The notes below the pieces were generated by a model. That model saw only the letters and a list, made by a program, of their open reading frames with translations. It had not been told where the DNA came from and did not search any database. Below are positions 50,236 through 61,239 of a DNA stretch of 64,000 bases, one piece after another. How positions within the stretch are numbered: position 1 is the stretch's first letter; every line of letters begins with the position of its first letter. A program made the translations under genes and the position numbers. The stretch comes from Tillus elongatus (Eukaryota; Arthropoda; Insecta; Coleoptera; Cleridae): NCBI GenBank assembly GCA_964006375.1, contig OZ023263.1:136210063-136274062 (forward strand), written 5' to 3'.

Positions 50236-53200
50236 TTACTCCACCCATTCCAAGATCACTGTGCCTTGAACTAGTCTGCACAGCGATTGGTAGGGTGAAG
50301 TTTTATATTGCTCTGTCTCCGGTCTAGAGTGACCGTAGATCAGTTGTCTTTTCCGGTCCAGAACTATACACTCACACAAGATGTGCTGGGCTGATTCCTC
50401 CCCCTCGCCGCAGAGTCTGCATGCGAGGTCCCCTTCGAACCGCCCCATTTTATGCAGGTGTTTCTTGACGGCCATGTGTCCCGTCAAGAGACCTGTTGTG
50501 TTTCTGAGCTGTCCTCTGCTAAGGTTTAGCAGCTCCACAGCTCTCTTTGAACTGGGTCCGTCAATTATTGACTTCCCATGTCTGAGCCCTGGACAGTCCG
50601 CCCAGTACACCTTGTGTTGGTTTCTGACCCAGGACTTAATGGCTCCCCTGGCAGTGCTCTTTGACACGCCCAGAGCCGGTTCTGGTCCCATAAATGGTTC
50701 TGCTGACCCCCTCTTTGCGAGACTGTCAGCTTCTTCATTGCCTTTAACCCCCGAGTGACCCGGCACCCAGATGAGGGTCACCTCATTCTGCCCAGCCAGG
50801 TCGCTCGTCTCGTCTCGGCACTCACTCACCAGCCAGGAATTTACCCGTGGGCTACTTAGTGCCTTAAGGGCTGCCTGGCTGTCTGTGGCTATGAGGATCC
50901 GCTTGTTGGTGTAGCCCCTCCTCTTGTTCTCCCGTACACAGTGCAGGATGGCGTACATCTCGGCCTGAAACACCGTTGCATGGGCTCCGAGGGAAATACT
51001 ATGACTTACCCTCGGTCCTTCCGAGTAAACACCTGCCCCCGTCCCACGCTCCCCGCCAGATCCATCCGTGAACCAGACGAGCGCGTCCCGTGGCATGCCC
51101 GGCGTCTCCTCCCGCCATGCCTCGCGATCAGGGATTTCCACTGTAAAGTTGTTTTCCCTGCACATTCGCGGGCTCGCGAAGTCTGACCTCATTTCGAGCA
51201 TGGGTTCCTTCACGATCTCCTGAATTTTGCAGTGGCCCCTGAAGCCTGGGTTGATCTTCAGTCTACCATTGCAGGCTAGTCTGTATAGTCCTAGCCTGGC
51301 CTCTCCCATAATAACTAAGTGTAGGGGGGGTAGATCCAGCAACACCTCCATGGCGGCTGTTGGGGTTGAAGACATGGCCCCTGTGATGCCTAGGCAAGCC
51401 ATCCTTTGGATCTTGCCTAGTTTTTGTTTGGCACTGGATTGTGTCACCTTAGGCCACCAGACCAGTGCCGTATATGTTAACGATGGTCTGACCACCCTTG
51501 TGTACAGCCAGTGGGCCATACTAGGTCTTAGTCCCCACGTTTTTCCATATAGCCGCCTAGTGACGGCTAAGGTCATGACTGCCTTACGCAGTATTTTTCC
51601 AATGTGACCATTCCAGGTTAGCTTAGAGTCCAATACGACCCCAAGATATTTTACCTCCCTGGCGATTGGAACGCTCCTACCGTATAGAGTGAGAGTTCTG
51701 TGGCTTTCACACTTCCTCCTCCTCGTAAACGGCACGACGGTTGCTTTCTCGGGGCTCACCCCGAGCCCTTGATCAACCGTCCACCCTTCCACCACTTTCA
51801 GTGCAGTCTGCATACGCTCCCACACTGCCTGTGTGACCTTTCCTCGGACTATGATGACAATGTCGTCCGCATAGCCCTGTACCTCATACCCCCCTCCCGA
51901 GAGCCTCCCCAGCAGGCCGTCCACGACTAGACACCAGAGCAAGGGAGACAGAACGCTCCCCTGCGGACACCCCGCCGCGACCCCCGCCAGTAGAGTCCCT
52001 CCCGCGAGTGAGGTGAACACCGCCCTGTCCCTGAGCATGGAACCGATCCACCTGCAGCAGGTCTCCTCTATTCCACGCTCCCGGGCAGCTGCCAGAACCG
52101 ATCCGAACGAGGTGTTGCTAAAGGCCCCCTCTATGTCTAGGAAGGCCCCCAGCGCCACCTCCTTGTTCTCCAGCGTATTCTCCACTTTCAGCACCAGTCG
52201 GTGCAGTGCTGTTTCTGTTGAGAATCCTGCTCTGTATGCATATTGTCCGCAGTGTAGAGGATATGCTTCCAGTACACCGCCCCTAATGTGCCGGTCGAGC
52301 ATTTTTTCCACTGTTTTCAGCAAGAAGGACATGAGACTTATTGGCCTCAGGGACTTTGCCTGGTCTGTTGGACGCCCAGGTTTAGGAATAAATACAACCC
52401 TGGCCAGTCTCCATGCCCTCGGAATGTACCCCAGAGCCAGGCTGGCCCTCATAATGAGGGTAAGCACCGGCGCCAGTATATCTATCCCCTGTTGGAGCAT
52501 GATGGGCATTATTCCATCAAATCCCGGCGATTTGTATGGCTTAAAGCTGTTAATGGCCCATCTGATTTTGCTCCAGGTAACCACCTCTTTAGCGACTGTC
52601 CAGTCTACTCTAGATGCCCGCCTATAAGGCGCCTCTATTTCTGAGTGTTCCCAGTCCGGAGGTGATTGGTTTATTATGTTACAGCCGGGGAAGTGCGTCT
52701 GGAGTAAAATTTCCATAGTTTCCTCCCCCGAGCTTGTAAAGCCTTCCGTGGTTGTTCTAACGGAGCCTATGTTAGTCTGAGGGCCCTTAGACAGGATCTT
52801 GTGTAGTCGAGCACTCTCGGACGTGTTTTCCACTTCTTCGCAGTGCCTCCTCCACGACTCCTTCTTGGCGTCCCTCAGTCTTTTGTTATAGGTCGATAGG
52901 GCCTGTCTATATTCATCCCATGCTCCCGACCTTTTGGCCGCGTTAAACAGCTTACGAACCTGCGTCCTCCTTTGCCTGAGGTCCTCGTTCCACCACGGGA
53001 CGTTCCTGGTGGACACCCTCATTTTCAGGGGGCGGTTGGCGTTATAGGCCGAGATAATTGCGTCTCGCAATTGGACTGCTGCAATCTCGAGGTCTATTGA
53101 ATTTTTTATGGTACTCTTAACCCCCCGCAGTTCCACAGCCAGGTCTGCCCTGTAGGCTTCCCAGTCCGCCTTGCGGGGGTCCCGGTACCATACCGTTTCT

Positions 53201-53869
53201 CTTTCGACTTTGGCGATTTCAAACCGGATGTATCTGTGGTCTGAGCTTACTCACTTCCCCAGACACAGCCCAGCTTTTAACAAAGTCACCCAGAAACTGG
53301 GTGGAAACTGTTAGATCTAAAACTTCCTCACGCCGTGTTGTGACGAAGGTCGGTTTATTACCTCTATTCAATATGTCTAAATTAAATTTCATAAAGAATT
53401 GTAAAAGTGCCTCACCCCTAGAGTTTGTGTCCGAGCTACCCCACAACTCATGGTGCGCATTCGCATCCATGCCGATGATGGTCTGCCATCCACCTGCTCT
53501 GCTACCCACCATCAGCTGCTCCAATTCGTTGGGTGGAGGAGGGTCCGTGCTGTCCCCTGGCAGATAGGCTGACGCAACAGTAATGTCCCTCAGCCCATCC
53601 GCTCCTCCACATCGGATTTTGATCGTTGCCAGGTCCCTGGAACAGAAATTCATTAGAGGGAGAAACTCTATCCCTTCCCTGACCCTCGGGTTCTCGCTGG
53701 ATCTGCTGTAGATGAGCTTTCCAGTAGCTCCGCCGAGTCCCTTGATCTCTCCTTTATAGGAGTACGGTTCCTGGATGAGGGCCACATCCGTGTTCCTCAG
53801 AGCCATTAGTAGTCCGGCCGTGGCTGCCCTACTGTGTTGGAGGTTGACCTGAAGGAATCTAAGTCCCAT
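50236..53869 (-). pseudogene. LINE ORF2: APE endonuclease, RT, RNase H, CCHC (one frameshift)
   Basis: 53219-53869 holds the endonuclease: LIQEPY, IGMDANAHHELWGS and LDLTVS. After a one-base frame change near 53245 the SDHR-type end continues and the frame stays open for 966 codons. RT blocks include RPISLMSFLLKTVEK and the catalytic GYADDIVII. RNase H has FTDGSG, FQAEMYAI, ATDSQAAL and VPGHSGVKGNEEADSLA, so all four acidic positions are present. The C-terminal CRLCGEGEESAQHILCEC is a CCHC knuckle. The start ATG overlaps the ORF1 stop. Apart from the frameshift it looks competent. Confidence 0.93.
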
Positions 53870-54868
53870 TAACCCTTAGTTGCTTCCCCAGTGGACGGAA
53901 GCTAACCCTTCCCGTGCCCCAGAATGCCTTGAAGGAGGTTCCTTCAAGGGCTCTGTAAGATGTCGGGTCGATCGAGAAGGCGAGCGTCTGTCCTTTCTCC
54001 TCTGCCTTCCTGCTTAGAACCGACCAGTGTTGCGTCCCCAGTTCAGGGTTCTGGATCTTAAGTCTGCTGATCACCGTCTCCTGCGGGACGGTGTCAGGGA
54101 TCCGTACGAGGTTGTCCAGAGGATGGCCCCCGTCAGGCGCGTCCGGTGGAACTGAGGCGGGCTCTCCCCTTCCTGAAGAGAGTCCACTGCAGCTACCACC
54201 GCAGCCTGGATCAGGTCCGCCTTCCCCTGGTCTAGCGTGACCTCAGGATGGCGTCTGTCAATCACCGCCATCCCGAGGCCCTCCGCAGCCTCCCTGTAAG
54301 AGCCAGTCTGCGCTGGTGTTCCGGCCTTGGTTCCTTTGGGAGGTCTGTCTGTAGTAGGCGTGCTAGAGCCAGAGCGCGGCGTCTTCCGACTCGCACTCTC
54401 CTCTTGCGCCTTTACAGGCACCCTGGCCCTTTTGGAACGTCTGTCTGTAGTGGGCGTGCTAGAGTTCGAGCGCGTCCTCTTCTGACCCGCACTCCCCTCT
54501 TGCGCCTTTACAGGTTTCTCGACCGTCCAGGTCCCGGCCGCCATTTTTTGCGCCCTCCGGAGCTTCTTTCTTTGCGCCCCGGAAAGACGCTTGGACTGCC
54601 GGGGCAGTCCCTCTACTCTAACAGTAGACTCCTCACTGGTGGAGGGGCCCCCGGAGTCCGCGGAGCTCGCCGCCCTCCGGTGGGACCCAGCCTCCAGCTT
54701 GGGTGTCGGGGACAGGTCTCTGGCCGAAGCTACCCCCTGATCCCCCGAGTTCGCTGCCGCCCACTGGCTCGTCTCCGTTTCCGGGATAGACTCAAGGCAC
54801 AAGTCTGTAGCCGGAGCCACTCCTCGAGCCTCATTGGGTTTGGTTTTGTATGTGTTTATTATCTTCAT
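53859..54868 (-). pseudogene. LINE ORF1 (Gag-like), one frameshift
   Basis: 54071-54868 encodes a Ser/Thr/Lys/Arg-rich protein with a twice-repeated segment (PVKAQEESA / SSTPTTDR). After a frame change near 54150, 53859-54074 gives ISRLKIQNPELGTQHWSVLS and a block resembling the insect DUF4780 domain often found in such ORF1 proteins. The presumed job is RNA binding in the retrotransposition particle. The stop TAG overlaps the ORF2 ATG within ATGGGACTTAG. Confidence 0.75.
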
Positions 54869-55202
54869 GTTGTTCCCACGAGAATGGGGGAAATACTGTC
54901 CACACCATCAGAACCCCCTGTGTGGTGCAAGGCGGGTTACTCTGGAGGGTTGCCTGGTACTCCAGAGGTTCCGTTCACGACACCATCGCCCTGGTGCCAT
55001 CCATCCATAGGCACGGGTCACGTGACACCGTAGATTGGGGGAGTTTAGTTCGACCTCCTTGTCTAGATCCGTCATGTTTAGTTATTAGCAGGGTCACCTC
55101 GTGCAGGATGTGGATTTTTTACCGCGCATGACGGTCTTGGGGAAAGCTTCATCGGGAGTTTATGTTGTTATTTCCACTTCCTCAGCTTACCCCCTGAAGT
55201 CC

Positions 55203-55361
55203 ATCAATAAAGATTGGTCTTGTATCTATGTTGTGGATGATGTTGAGATTGCTGCTGAAACTTTTGTATCAGATTTACGAACTATGATTGGACATTGCAT
55301 GGAGAGTTATAGATGCCGGACATGGGGTGTAACCTTATATTTTTGTTGCACTGACAAGTAA
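55203..55361 (+). pseudogene. Resumed ORF2 fragment of the interrupted CR1/Daphne-like LINE
   Basis: After the right TSD copy (55203-55215) the frame reads INKDWSCIYVVDDVEIAAE and on to TMIGHC. This is the post-endonuclease region expected after ...LINKD at 50145. The frame ends at 55361 and no RT follows, so the older LINE is 3'-deleted here. Confidence 0.7.
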
Positions 55362-55369
55362 AACTAACA

Positions 55370-56827
55370 CCTTACTTATACGAATTTTATTCTCTAATTA
55401 TTTAAAAGAAATGTATATGTTAAGTCATTATTTGTTTTTTGATCATCATAGTTGAAAGGTTTTTAGTCTGTGATCGATGTGATCATAGTCAAACTTCATT
55501 CGTGGAATTATTATGTTATTATGCGAAAATTATCTTAATACGTTCGTAATATTACAGTGATTGTTGGAGGTGTCGTTTTTTTAGGACCACCGGTGAAGAA
55601 CATATAGGCTTTTTAATTCGCGGAGACCATTAAATAACTTTTAGAAACAGGTTATAGTTTATAGTTTCGTTGGTATTTATAACCCTAAAAGCGGGACAAT
55701 GTTTTGTACCCACCCCTGTTTGAGCGTATTCCAGCTTGAATAGAAACATTTAGTTCTTGACTATAATATCGGACATCTGATTTATATTCATTTTAGTATG
55801 CTGTTTACGTTTACGGTTGTCGGCGAAACCAATGCCATCATTCCCTAACGCCGCTGCATCTACTCGATTGTCGACTTTAGTGGATTCTCGGCTTTTCACG
55901 TTCGATGTTCGTGCCGTTCGTGTGGTGTTTCACGTTACAAATTCGATGCAGGGAATACATTACATGCGCATTGAGAAACTTCTAGTTTCTGTCGCCTTTT
56001 TGTGTTGTTAGAATGTGGTTGGGAACAGGTTTTTATCAAAACTTTTTGTTGAACCCGCAAAAAAACAGTTGTAAAAGATGGATAAGATAGTGGTAGCATT
56101 TTATTGCCTTATTCCAGGTCTCCTTCTGTGTGTTCTCTTGAAGGAGAGTGATGAAAAATTATATTGGAAGTGTAGGAATAAGATACCTCCTCGTATCTTG
56201 TGGAAAACTGTTAGTGGTAAGTTAGAAACTTTAATGATTGGTATACTTTGGCTACTTAGATTTAGAATTAACTGCACTGGGCAGCCAGTGATGTTTTATA
56301 TGGTTTTTATAACGCTGTTTCTGTTTATTGTAGGTCTGCTTTTTTTGCCTACCATAGTCACTTTACCTTGCATCTTATATTTTTCTAAGTCTTTGGAGAC
56401 TTCACATCCTATTACAACTGGTACAAGATGGTGTTGGATGCTTATTTGTCGAATATTCCTTAAAATTACTGGAAACTACTGTTTTGATGTTACAATTTCA
56501 ATTATTGGAAACTAGTTTGGTAACCACCCCCAATCATATTATATAGTGACGATTATAGATCAGGTTATTTAATAAACTGGAGTTCTATTGTTGGTCTTGA
56601 GAGACAGGAAAAAGATTGGGAAAGCTGGTAACGTAACTCTTTAATTTTAACTTGAACTGTTAACGGATAAGACACTATAAACCTCGTTTAAATGCAAATT
56701 AAAAAGTGCTGTCATTAATCATTTTAAAACGATTTTTTTATATTTCAACACCACACCATGAGGGCTTACAGCCTAAATACTATCGGAGCGTGGGTGTAGA
56801 CAATGAGGAAAGAGGCAACTTGTTAAT
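55370..56827. other. No recognised gene; one hydrophobic 145-codon frame
   Basis: 56078-56515 (+) begins MDKIVVAFYCLIPGLLLCVL and contains EKLYWKCRNK, which faintly recalls the zinc-ribbon region of ISXO2-type transposases, but the rest does not fit. It contains several hydrophobic stretches. I leave it unassigned. Confidence 0.35.
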
Positions 56828-57010
56828 TCAGGACTTGAAGGTTTGGAGGTTCGGGGGAGAAGGAAAAACATGTGCCGGCAAGGAATTGCAAAACTTGGAA
56901 GTCCTCGGGACAAAAGAGCGGACATAACAAGATGTTCTATGTCTGGTGACCTGGACAGTAAAAGGGTGCTTTCGTTCTGTTCCCCTGGTAGATCTGTTTG
57001 GGGCAGCAGG
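56828..57010 (-). pseudogene. C-terminal tail of another LINE
   Basis: RTSCYVRSFVPRTSKFCNSL, then PAHVFPSPPNLQTFKS, is the typical RT C-terminal ending of arthropod LINEs (SFxPRTxxLWNxLP). Only about 40 residues are recognisable. Upstream codons (to 57160) look like chance. Confidence 0.7.
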
Positions 57011-57019
57011 TGGACGAAC

Positions 57020-57720
57020 TATGAAAGAAAGCTCCTCTGAGCAGTGCCCGTGAGTAGTATGGATAAGCGGGTTCTGGAACACTTTAGGCGTAGGGGTTGA
57101 CATATATGACAGATCTGTCAAATCTGTCAACTGTAAACTGTCATTTGTCGAGTCTGTCACCTGTCATGTGTCAATTCAAGCCGCCTATCTTGGCATCAAC
57201 CTGTCACTGCCAAAGAAAAAAAAATAGAAAAAGCAAACTAAAAAAAATAATAGAATCACGTCAAGCCGTTATCGTAAATTCTCTGCAAGGTGTCGCTACT
57301 GTATGATTCATAGCATACGCATAGACCTTAACGGGGCCCGACGGGGGTGGGGGCGGGGGTTTGGGTCTGGCGTGGTCCGAGGCAGGGGTGAAGTGGGGGC
57401 TTCTGCTTCAGGACCGGCAGCGAAGTAGTGTTGAGCTCAGTTTATGTTTGATTTGTTATGTAGTCGAATATATCGATGAAATAAACAATTTTATTAATCA
57501 ATAAAGAATAAAATGCAAGCTCTGAATATAATCGTAGTCGTATATGGACTAAAACTGTTTTAATATTGTTGTAGTGCATTGGAATCGCTTTGTACGTAAA
57601 TCTTATAATAGTTTAACCATTTAACCTCTGAACTTATTATTTATCAAATAAAATTACTGCTATCTTGACAACGACAGACACAAGCTATTTTAGTTCAATA
57701 ATTGAACGAACTTGAAAGAA
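57020..57720. other. No gene; G-rich patch and possible element edge
   Basis: 57110-57170 has repeated CTGTCA words. 57335-57400 is G-rich (GGGGGTGGGGGCGGGGGT) and could form a G-quadruplex. The left terminal inverted repeat of the Polinton-like element should lie here or to the left, but cannot be placed without the right end. Confidence 0.4.
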
Positions 57721-57725
57721 GCAAC

Positions 57726-58115
57726 ATGTGGATGGGTTATGTGAATTACAGTGAACCAGCTGATTTAAAAAGTGCTGTGGAAAATTAACACTTACAATTT
57801 TACGACATTGCATTTAATGCTGAGCATGAATCAGTATATGGAATGAGCAGGTACATGTCAGAGTCTGAATGTAAAAAGCGTTATCGATTATACAATTATG
57901 CTGCTGAATTATGTAGTATATTTTTGGATTGTAATGGTAAGATGTCAATGGATTTTTTTTGTACCACTCTAAGAAGGTGCGGTTTGGCTGATTATTTGGA
58001 TGTAATTTAACCTTTTTTATCAGAAGAGGATAAAAAACTGTTAAAGTCTGCAGAAGAATTAGAATGTGATAATGAAGAAGAAAACGAAATGGATTCAAGC
58101 AGTAGTAATAAATAA
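57726..58115 (+). pseudogene. Unknown small ORF with acidic tail, two in-frame stops
   Basis: From ATG 57726 (or 57732) one frame runs 129 codons to TAA 58113, interrupted only by TAA at 57786-57788 and 58008-58010. It contains ECKKRYRLYNYAAELCSIFL and ends in an acidic, serine-rich tail (EENEMDSSSSNK). Length, frame keeping and composition suggest a once-real gene at the left edge of the Polinton, opposite in strand to its neighbours. I do not recognise the family. 58116-58343 is AT-rich spacer. Confidence 0.45.
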
Positions 58116-58343
58116 AGAAACATTTTATTGTAAGAGAATTGTATTTTAGTTACCTTATACATGTATCATTATTAATAATAGAGGCTAATATATTTTTGTT
58201 TTGTTTTTTTCTCACCATTTCTATGCTTCTGAATTAAAAAATATTGTTTGTTTCTTTCTACAGTATTTAAGTTTCAGTGTGAATAAATAAATAAAACACA
58301 AAGTAATCAGATAACGTTTTTTATTCATTTCTTCTCACTTTAA

Positions 58344-58865
58344 TTATTTTGTAAATATCCCGTCTTTAACAAAAGGATACATTTTATTCCTAAATATACA
58401 AAATGTGGTGAAAATCGAGTATATAGATAGTATGATGTCCAGTATCTGCTGTGTATCATCATTATTGAAAGTTACAGTTGTAGAATTTTGTTTTAATATA
58501 TCACCTCTGTGTGAAAAACAATTCCTTGTTGTTTTTACTGCATCTGTATTTTCATAGTCTTTTTGAGTAATAAAAGTTTCATTCAAAACTTGTTTCCACT
58601 GAGTTTCGCCGTAACTTCTATTTGAGTATATGAATCTGAGTTTATATTTCAGAATACTAACGTCATTCTTAGGAATGTTAGATGTTTGTAAAGTTGGTAT
58701 ACCATCTTGTATCAATGAAACCAGCTCTACCCACTTATGTGGCCAGGTATTATTTTCTGTATTGAAACATGCGTACGCTTTTACCACTTCAGATAGATGA
58801 TACACTATAAAATTATTTTTACCTAAAACAACAAATATAAGAGGAGTTGTTTTCAGTAGAGTCAT
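58344..58865 (-). CDS. Unknown 173-aa protein of the Polinton-like element
   Basis: An intact ATG-to-stop frame in otherwise AT-rich DNA. It starts MTLLKTTPLIFVVLGKNNFI, has a Trp-containing middle (WPHKWVELVSLIQDG) and a hydrophobic C-terminal part. There is no signal peptide and no motif known to me. It shares the strand of the integrase group and lies in the accessory zone near the element edge, where Polintons carry lineage-specific genes. 58866-59121 is AT-rich spacer. Confidence 0.55.
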   Translation of the reverse strand: MTLLKTTPLIFVVLGKNNFIVYHLSEVVKAYACFNTENNTWPHKWVELVSLIQDGIPTLQTSNIPKNDVSILKYKLRFIYSNRSYGETQWKQVLNETFITQKDYENTDAVKTTRNCFSHRGDILKQNSTTVTFNNDDTQQILDIILSIYSIFTTFCIFRNKMYPFVKDGIFTK

Positions 58866-59121
58866 TTTTTAAATACTGATTTTTTATCTTTAATTACTTA
58901 ACTTTTATTAAAAAGTTGAACCTAATAAGAAATGGTTTCGCTGTAAACAAAATGATGATATTCACGATTCGAGAATTTGTTGAAAAGGATTATGAATTAA
59001 ATAAAGTACAACTGAAGCGATTAAATGTTATATATTTAGATATTTGTTTTTACTTGTATACATAATAGAAAGTTTACACTTTATCAGTGTTGTTTTAAAA
59101 TAACAAAAATTATATTACAGT

Positions 59122-59900
59122 TTAAGAAATACTCATCGAATAACTTTGTATAACATTTCTTGCGTCTATATATTCAGGTAATGATGTAAACGCTTCTGCT
59201 TTTTCAATTTCTCCATTGCTTAAAATTCTCTCTGATTCAAATTCTCGATATTCATAGCATGAAATTGTCAATAACCTTTCAGTAAAATTGGAATCATAAG
59301 TACACCTTATGGGTAATATAATATCGTCGCCATATTCAAGCCCGACATGTCGATAGAAAGGATGAGTACTTTCAATGATGCCAGCAATTTCCAACTCTTT
59401 TTTAATTAGATGTAGTCCGAAGGATTTAATAGCTTCCTCCACTGTCACAAGACTTATTTCTGAAAGTTTTTCAGTTGCTTGTTCGTAAACTTGAAATTGT
59501 GTAGCAGCTTCTTGTGAGTTTCCGTTGTTTGCACGGGTTGTGTTGACGAAGTTTCAAATGTTAACGTATCCGTTATTGTTTCTGGAGCTGCTTCAGCTTC
59601 GAACGAAGTTGACATTGTTGATGAAGTTATATTTTCAGAAATATTACTTGAAATAGAAGCTACATCGTACACTGGTAATGTTTCACTTGATGTTAGTAAT
59701 TTGAAAGCCAATTTAATTTGCACTGTTTCATTGGTAGGTAACTGAATATTGAATTTCATTCGTGCTACTTTATCGGGTTCTGTTAGCTGTATTGCAACTG
59801 GAGCAGGTGAAGCAATGTCAGCAATGAAGCAAAAATAGGTAATAAAGGTAACACTGAAAAACATTAACTCCATTTTGAGCGTGATTCTGATTTTCAACAA
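59122..59900 (-). pseudogene. Signal-peptide, Thr/Ser-rich protein, one frameshift
   Basis: 59454-59900 begins with a short basic stretch and then a strong signal-peptide-like segment (MELMFFSVTFITYFCFIADI, ending near SPAP). A soluble domain with PDKVARMKFNIQLPTNETVQ and a Ser/Thr/Glu-rich stretch with possible N-glycosylation sites (NIS, NIT) follow. Near 59540 the frame shifts and continues into 59122-59448 (VEEAIKSFGLHLIKKELEIA, then YEYREFESERI). Together about 255 residues. The product would be secreted or placed in a virion envelope or particle. It starts 4 bp after the integrase stop. Family unknown. Confidence 0.6.
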
Positions 59901-59904
59901 GTGT

Positions 59905-60730
59905 TTACACTGACGAACGATGAGTGCGTTCTAACTCGTAGAAGCAGCCTTTTATAATATTGCCTTGATAATCTGCGAGAATATATGTTACAGGATTGGT
60001 GATGTTGATTTTGACAATTTTAAAAACTTCTGTAGTCAAATTTGGCGTGTAACCTTTTTCAAAGTAATGTTTATACTTGCTTATACGCACAAATTTACCA
60101 ATTCTGTATTTCTGTTTTGGAAATATTTTAATTTTACTATATACAGTTTTCAGCAATATACTTTCATTGTTAATATTTACAGCACAAGGTTTCCTTTTAA
60201 TAGTTCTGTGCACTTTATTGTTGTACTTGTCAACTAAGCTCTGAATATTATTTATCCATCTATAAGATCCATTTAAACTAAATTGTTTCCACATCCAGGT
60301 TTTTAGAGTTCTGTTAAATCTTTCCACGATAGACGCTTTAACCTTACTATAAGTAGAGTAATGATTGATGTTATGTTTCTTCATTAATATGGAAAATTGT
60401 TTATTACAATACTCTTTCCCATCGTCTGTTTGTAAATTTGCAGGGCACTGCTTCTTTAAGATTTGTTTCATTGCACTGCTTACCTCAGAACCTGTCTTAG
60501 TTTTTACTGGTATAGCCCATGCAAACTTTGAAAAAGCATCAATGACTTAGTAAATAACGGTATCCGTCATTTTCAGTGGAGTATTTTCCCATTTCAACTA
60601 AATCTGCCTGCCAAAGGTCGTTGATGCCCTTTAAGATAACTGCACGTCGTTTGAAGTTTCGACGTGCTGGTCTATGCAATTCATTTACTAGATCTTGCTT
60701 ACTCATTTTATCGAAACTGTTATTAAACAA
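59905..60730 (-). pseudogene. Polinton integrase (retroviral-type rve), one frameshift
   Basis: 60539-60730 has HRPARRNFKRR and the first catalytic Asp in LWQADLVEM. Around 60545-60550 the frame shifts before VIDAFSKFAW. The frame from about 60545 down to 59905 carries the second Asp (LQTDDGKEY), the Glu (ASIVERFNRTLK) and the C-terminal FEKGYTPNLTTEVFKI block. This is the distinctive Polinton/adintovirus integrase, which inserts the linear DNA genome. All three DDE residues remain, and only the frameshift is disabling. Confidence 0.93.
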
Positions 60731-60840
60731 CCATTAAACGTTTAATAATATAATTGCATTGCTTTTCTGCAAAGTGTCTTCTTTTGTTGTTTCCCTTGTA
60801 GATGTTGAAAATAACTTCTGACTGATGTTTTTGTCTTATC

Positions 60841-61206
60841 TTAAAGGCTTCTTTTTAAAGATAGATTAATTCCAACAGACTTCACAACTTTTTCCTCAGA
60901 AATGGTATTCTTAAATTGTTCAAACTCTTTCTGTATTTTATTCAATGTATTATTTAGATTAAAAATTTTTTGACGCATCTCATTTTTAACAGAACTTATT
61001 TGATTAACTTTATCATCAACATACTGTTTGTTAATTGAATCTTTCGGTGCTGATGGACTTTGTAAATTACATATACGTCTGTTCTGTATATCAAGATTAC
61101 CGTCTGTAGTTAAAGAAAAACCTAAATTGCGAAGAAACGAGTCACCAACACGATCTGAATTAATTCGTTCAGAAGAGGAGGAACGTCCGAATTTATCGAA
61201 AGTCAT
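60841..61206 (-). CDS. Fibre-like coiled-coil virion protein of Polintons
   Basis: 121 residues: a start resembling MSFDKFGR, then GFSLTTDGNLDIQNRRICNL, APKDSINKQYVDDKV, and a coiled-coil tail (about residues 60-110). The LDIQN-(K/R)-I-NL...A-N-K-YVD pattern is the short trimerising shaft motif of phage and virus fibre-type proteins, and small proteins with it recur in insect Polintons. Intact as a frame. Whether the C-terminus is complete is uncertain. Confidence 0.6.
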   Translation of the reverse strand: MTFDKFGRSSSSERINSDRVGDSFLRNLGFSLTTDGNLDIQNRRICNLQSPSAPKDSINKQYVDDKVNQISSVKNEMRQKIFNLNNTLNKIQKEFEQFKNTISEEKVVKSVGINLSLKRSL

Positions 61207-61239
61207 TTTAGTTATGTTAAAGAAAAATATGTTTTCTTT

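Larger units (their letters stand above)
50151..55202 (-). mobile_element. I/LOA-like non-LTR retrotransposon, near full length, inserted in another LINE
   Basis: A 5052-bp insertion bounded by the 13-bp TSD, with poly(A) shown as the T run at 50151-50158. In minus orientation it has a 5' UTR of about 330 bp (55202-54869), ORF1, an overlapping ORF2 (endonuclease, RT, RNase H, zinc knuckle) and a short 3' UTR. There is only one frameshift in each ORF, so it is much younger than its surroundings. The RNase H domain after RT places it in the I group (LOA/I-like); the clade is an inference. GC content is higher than in the flanks. Confidence 0.92.

Noticed and set aside
51700..52644. Long plus-strand frames inside the LINE (also 53301-53567 and 54248-55033)
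   Set aside because: They are antisense shadows of the GC-rich LINE ORFs, whose motifs are on the minus strand.
56078..56515. ISXO2-type transposase or membrane protein
   Set aside because: Only LYWKCRNK fits the former, and the hydrophobic parts are not well-formed membrane segments; left unassigned.
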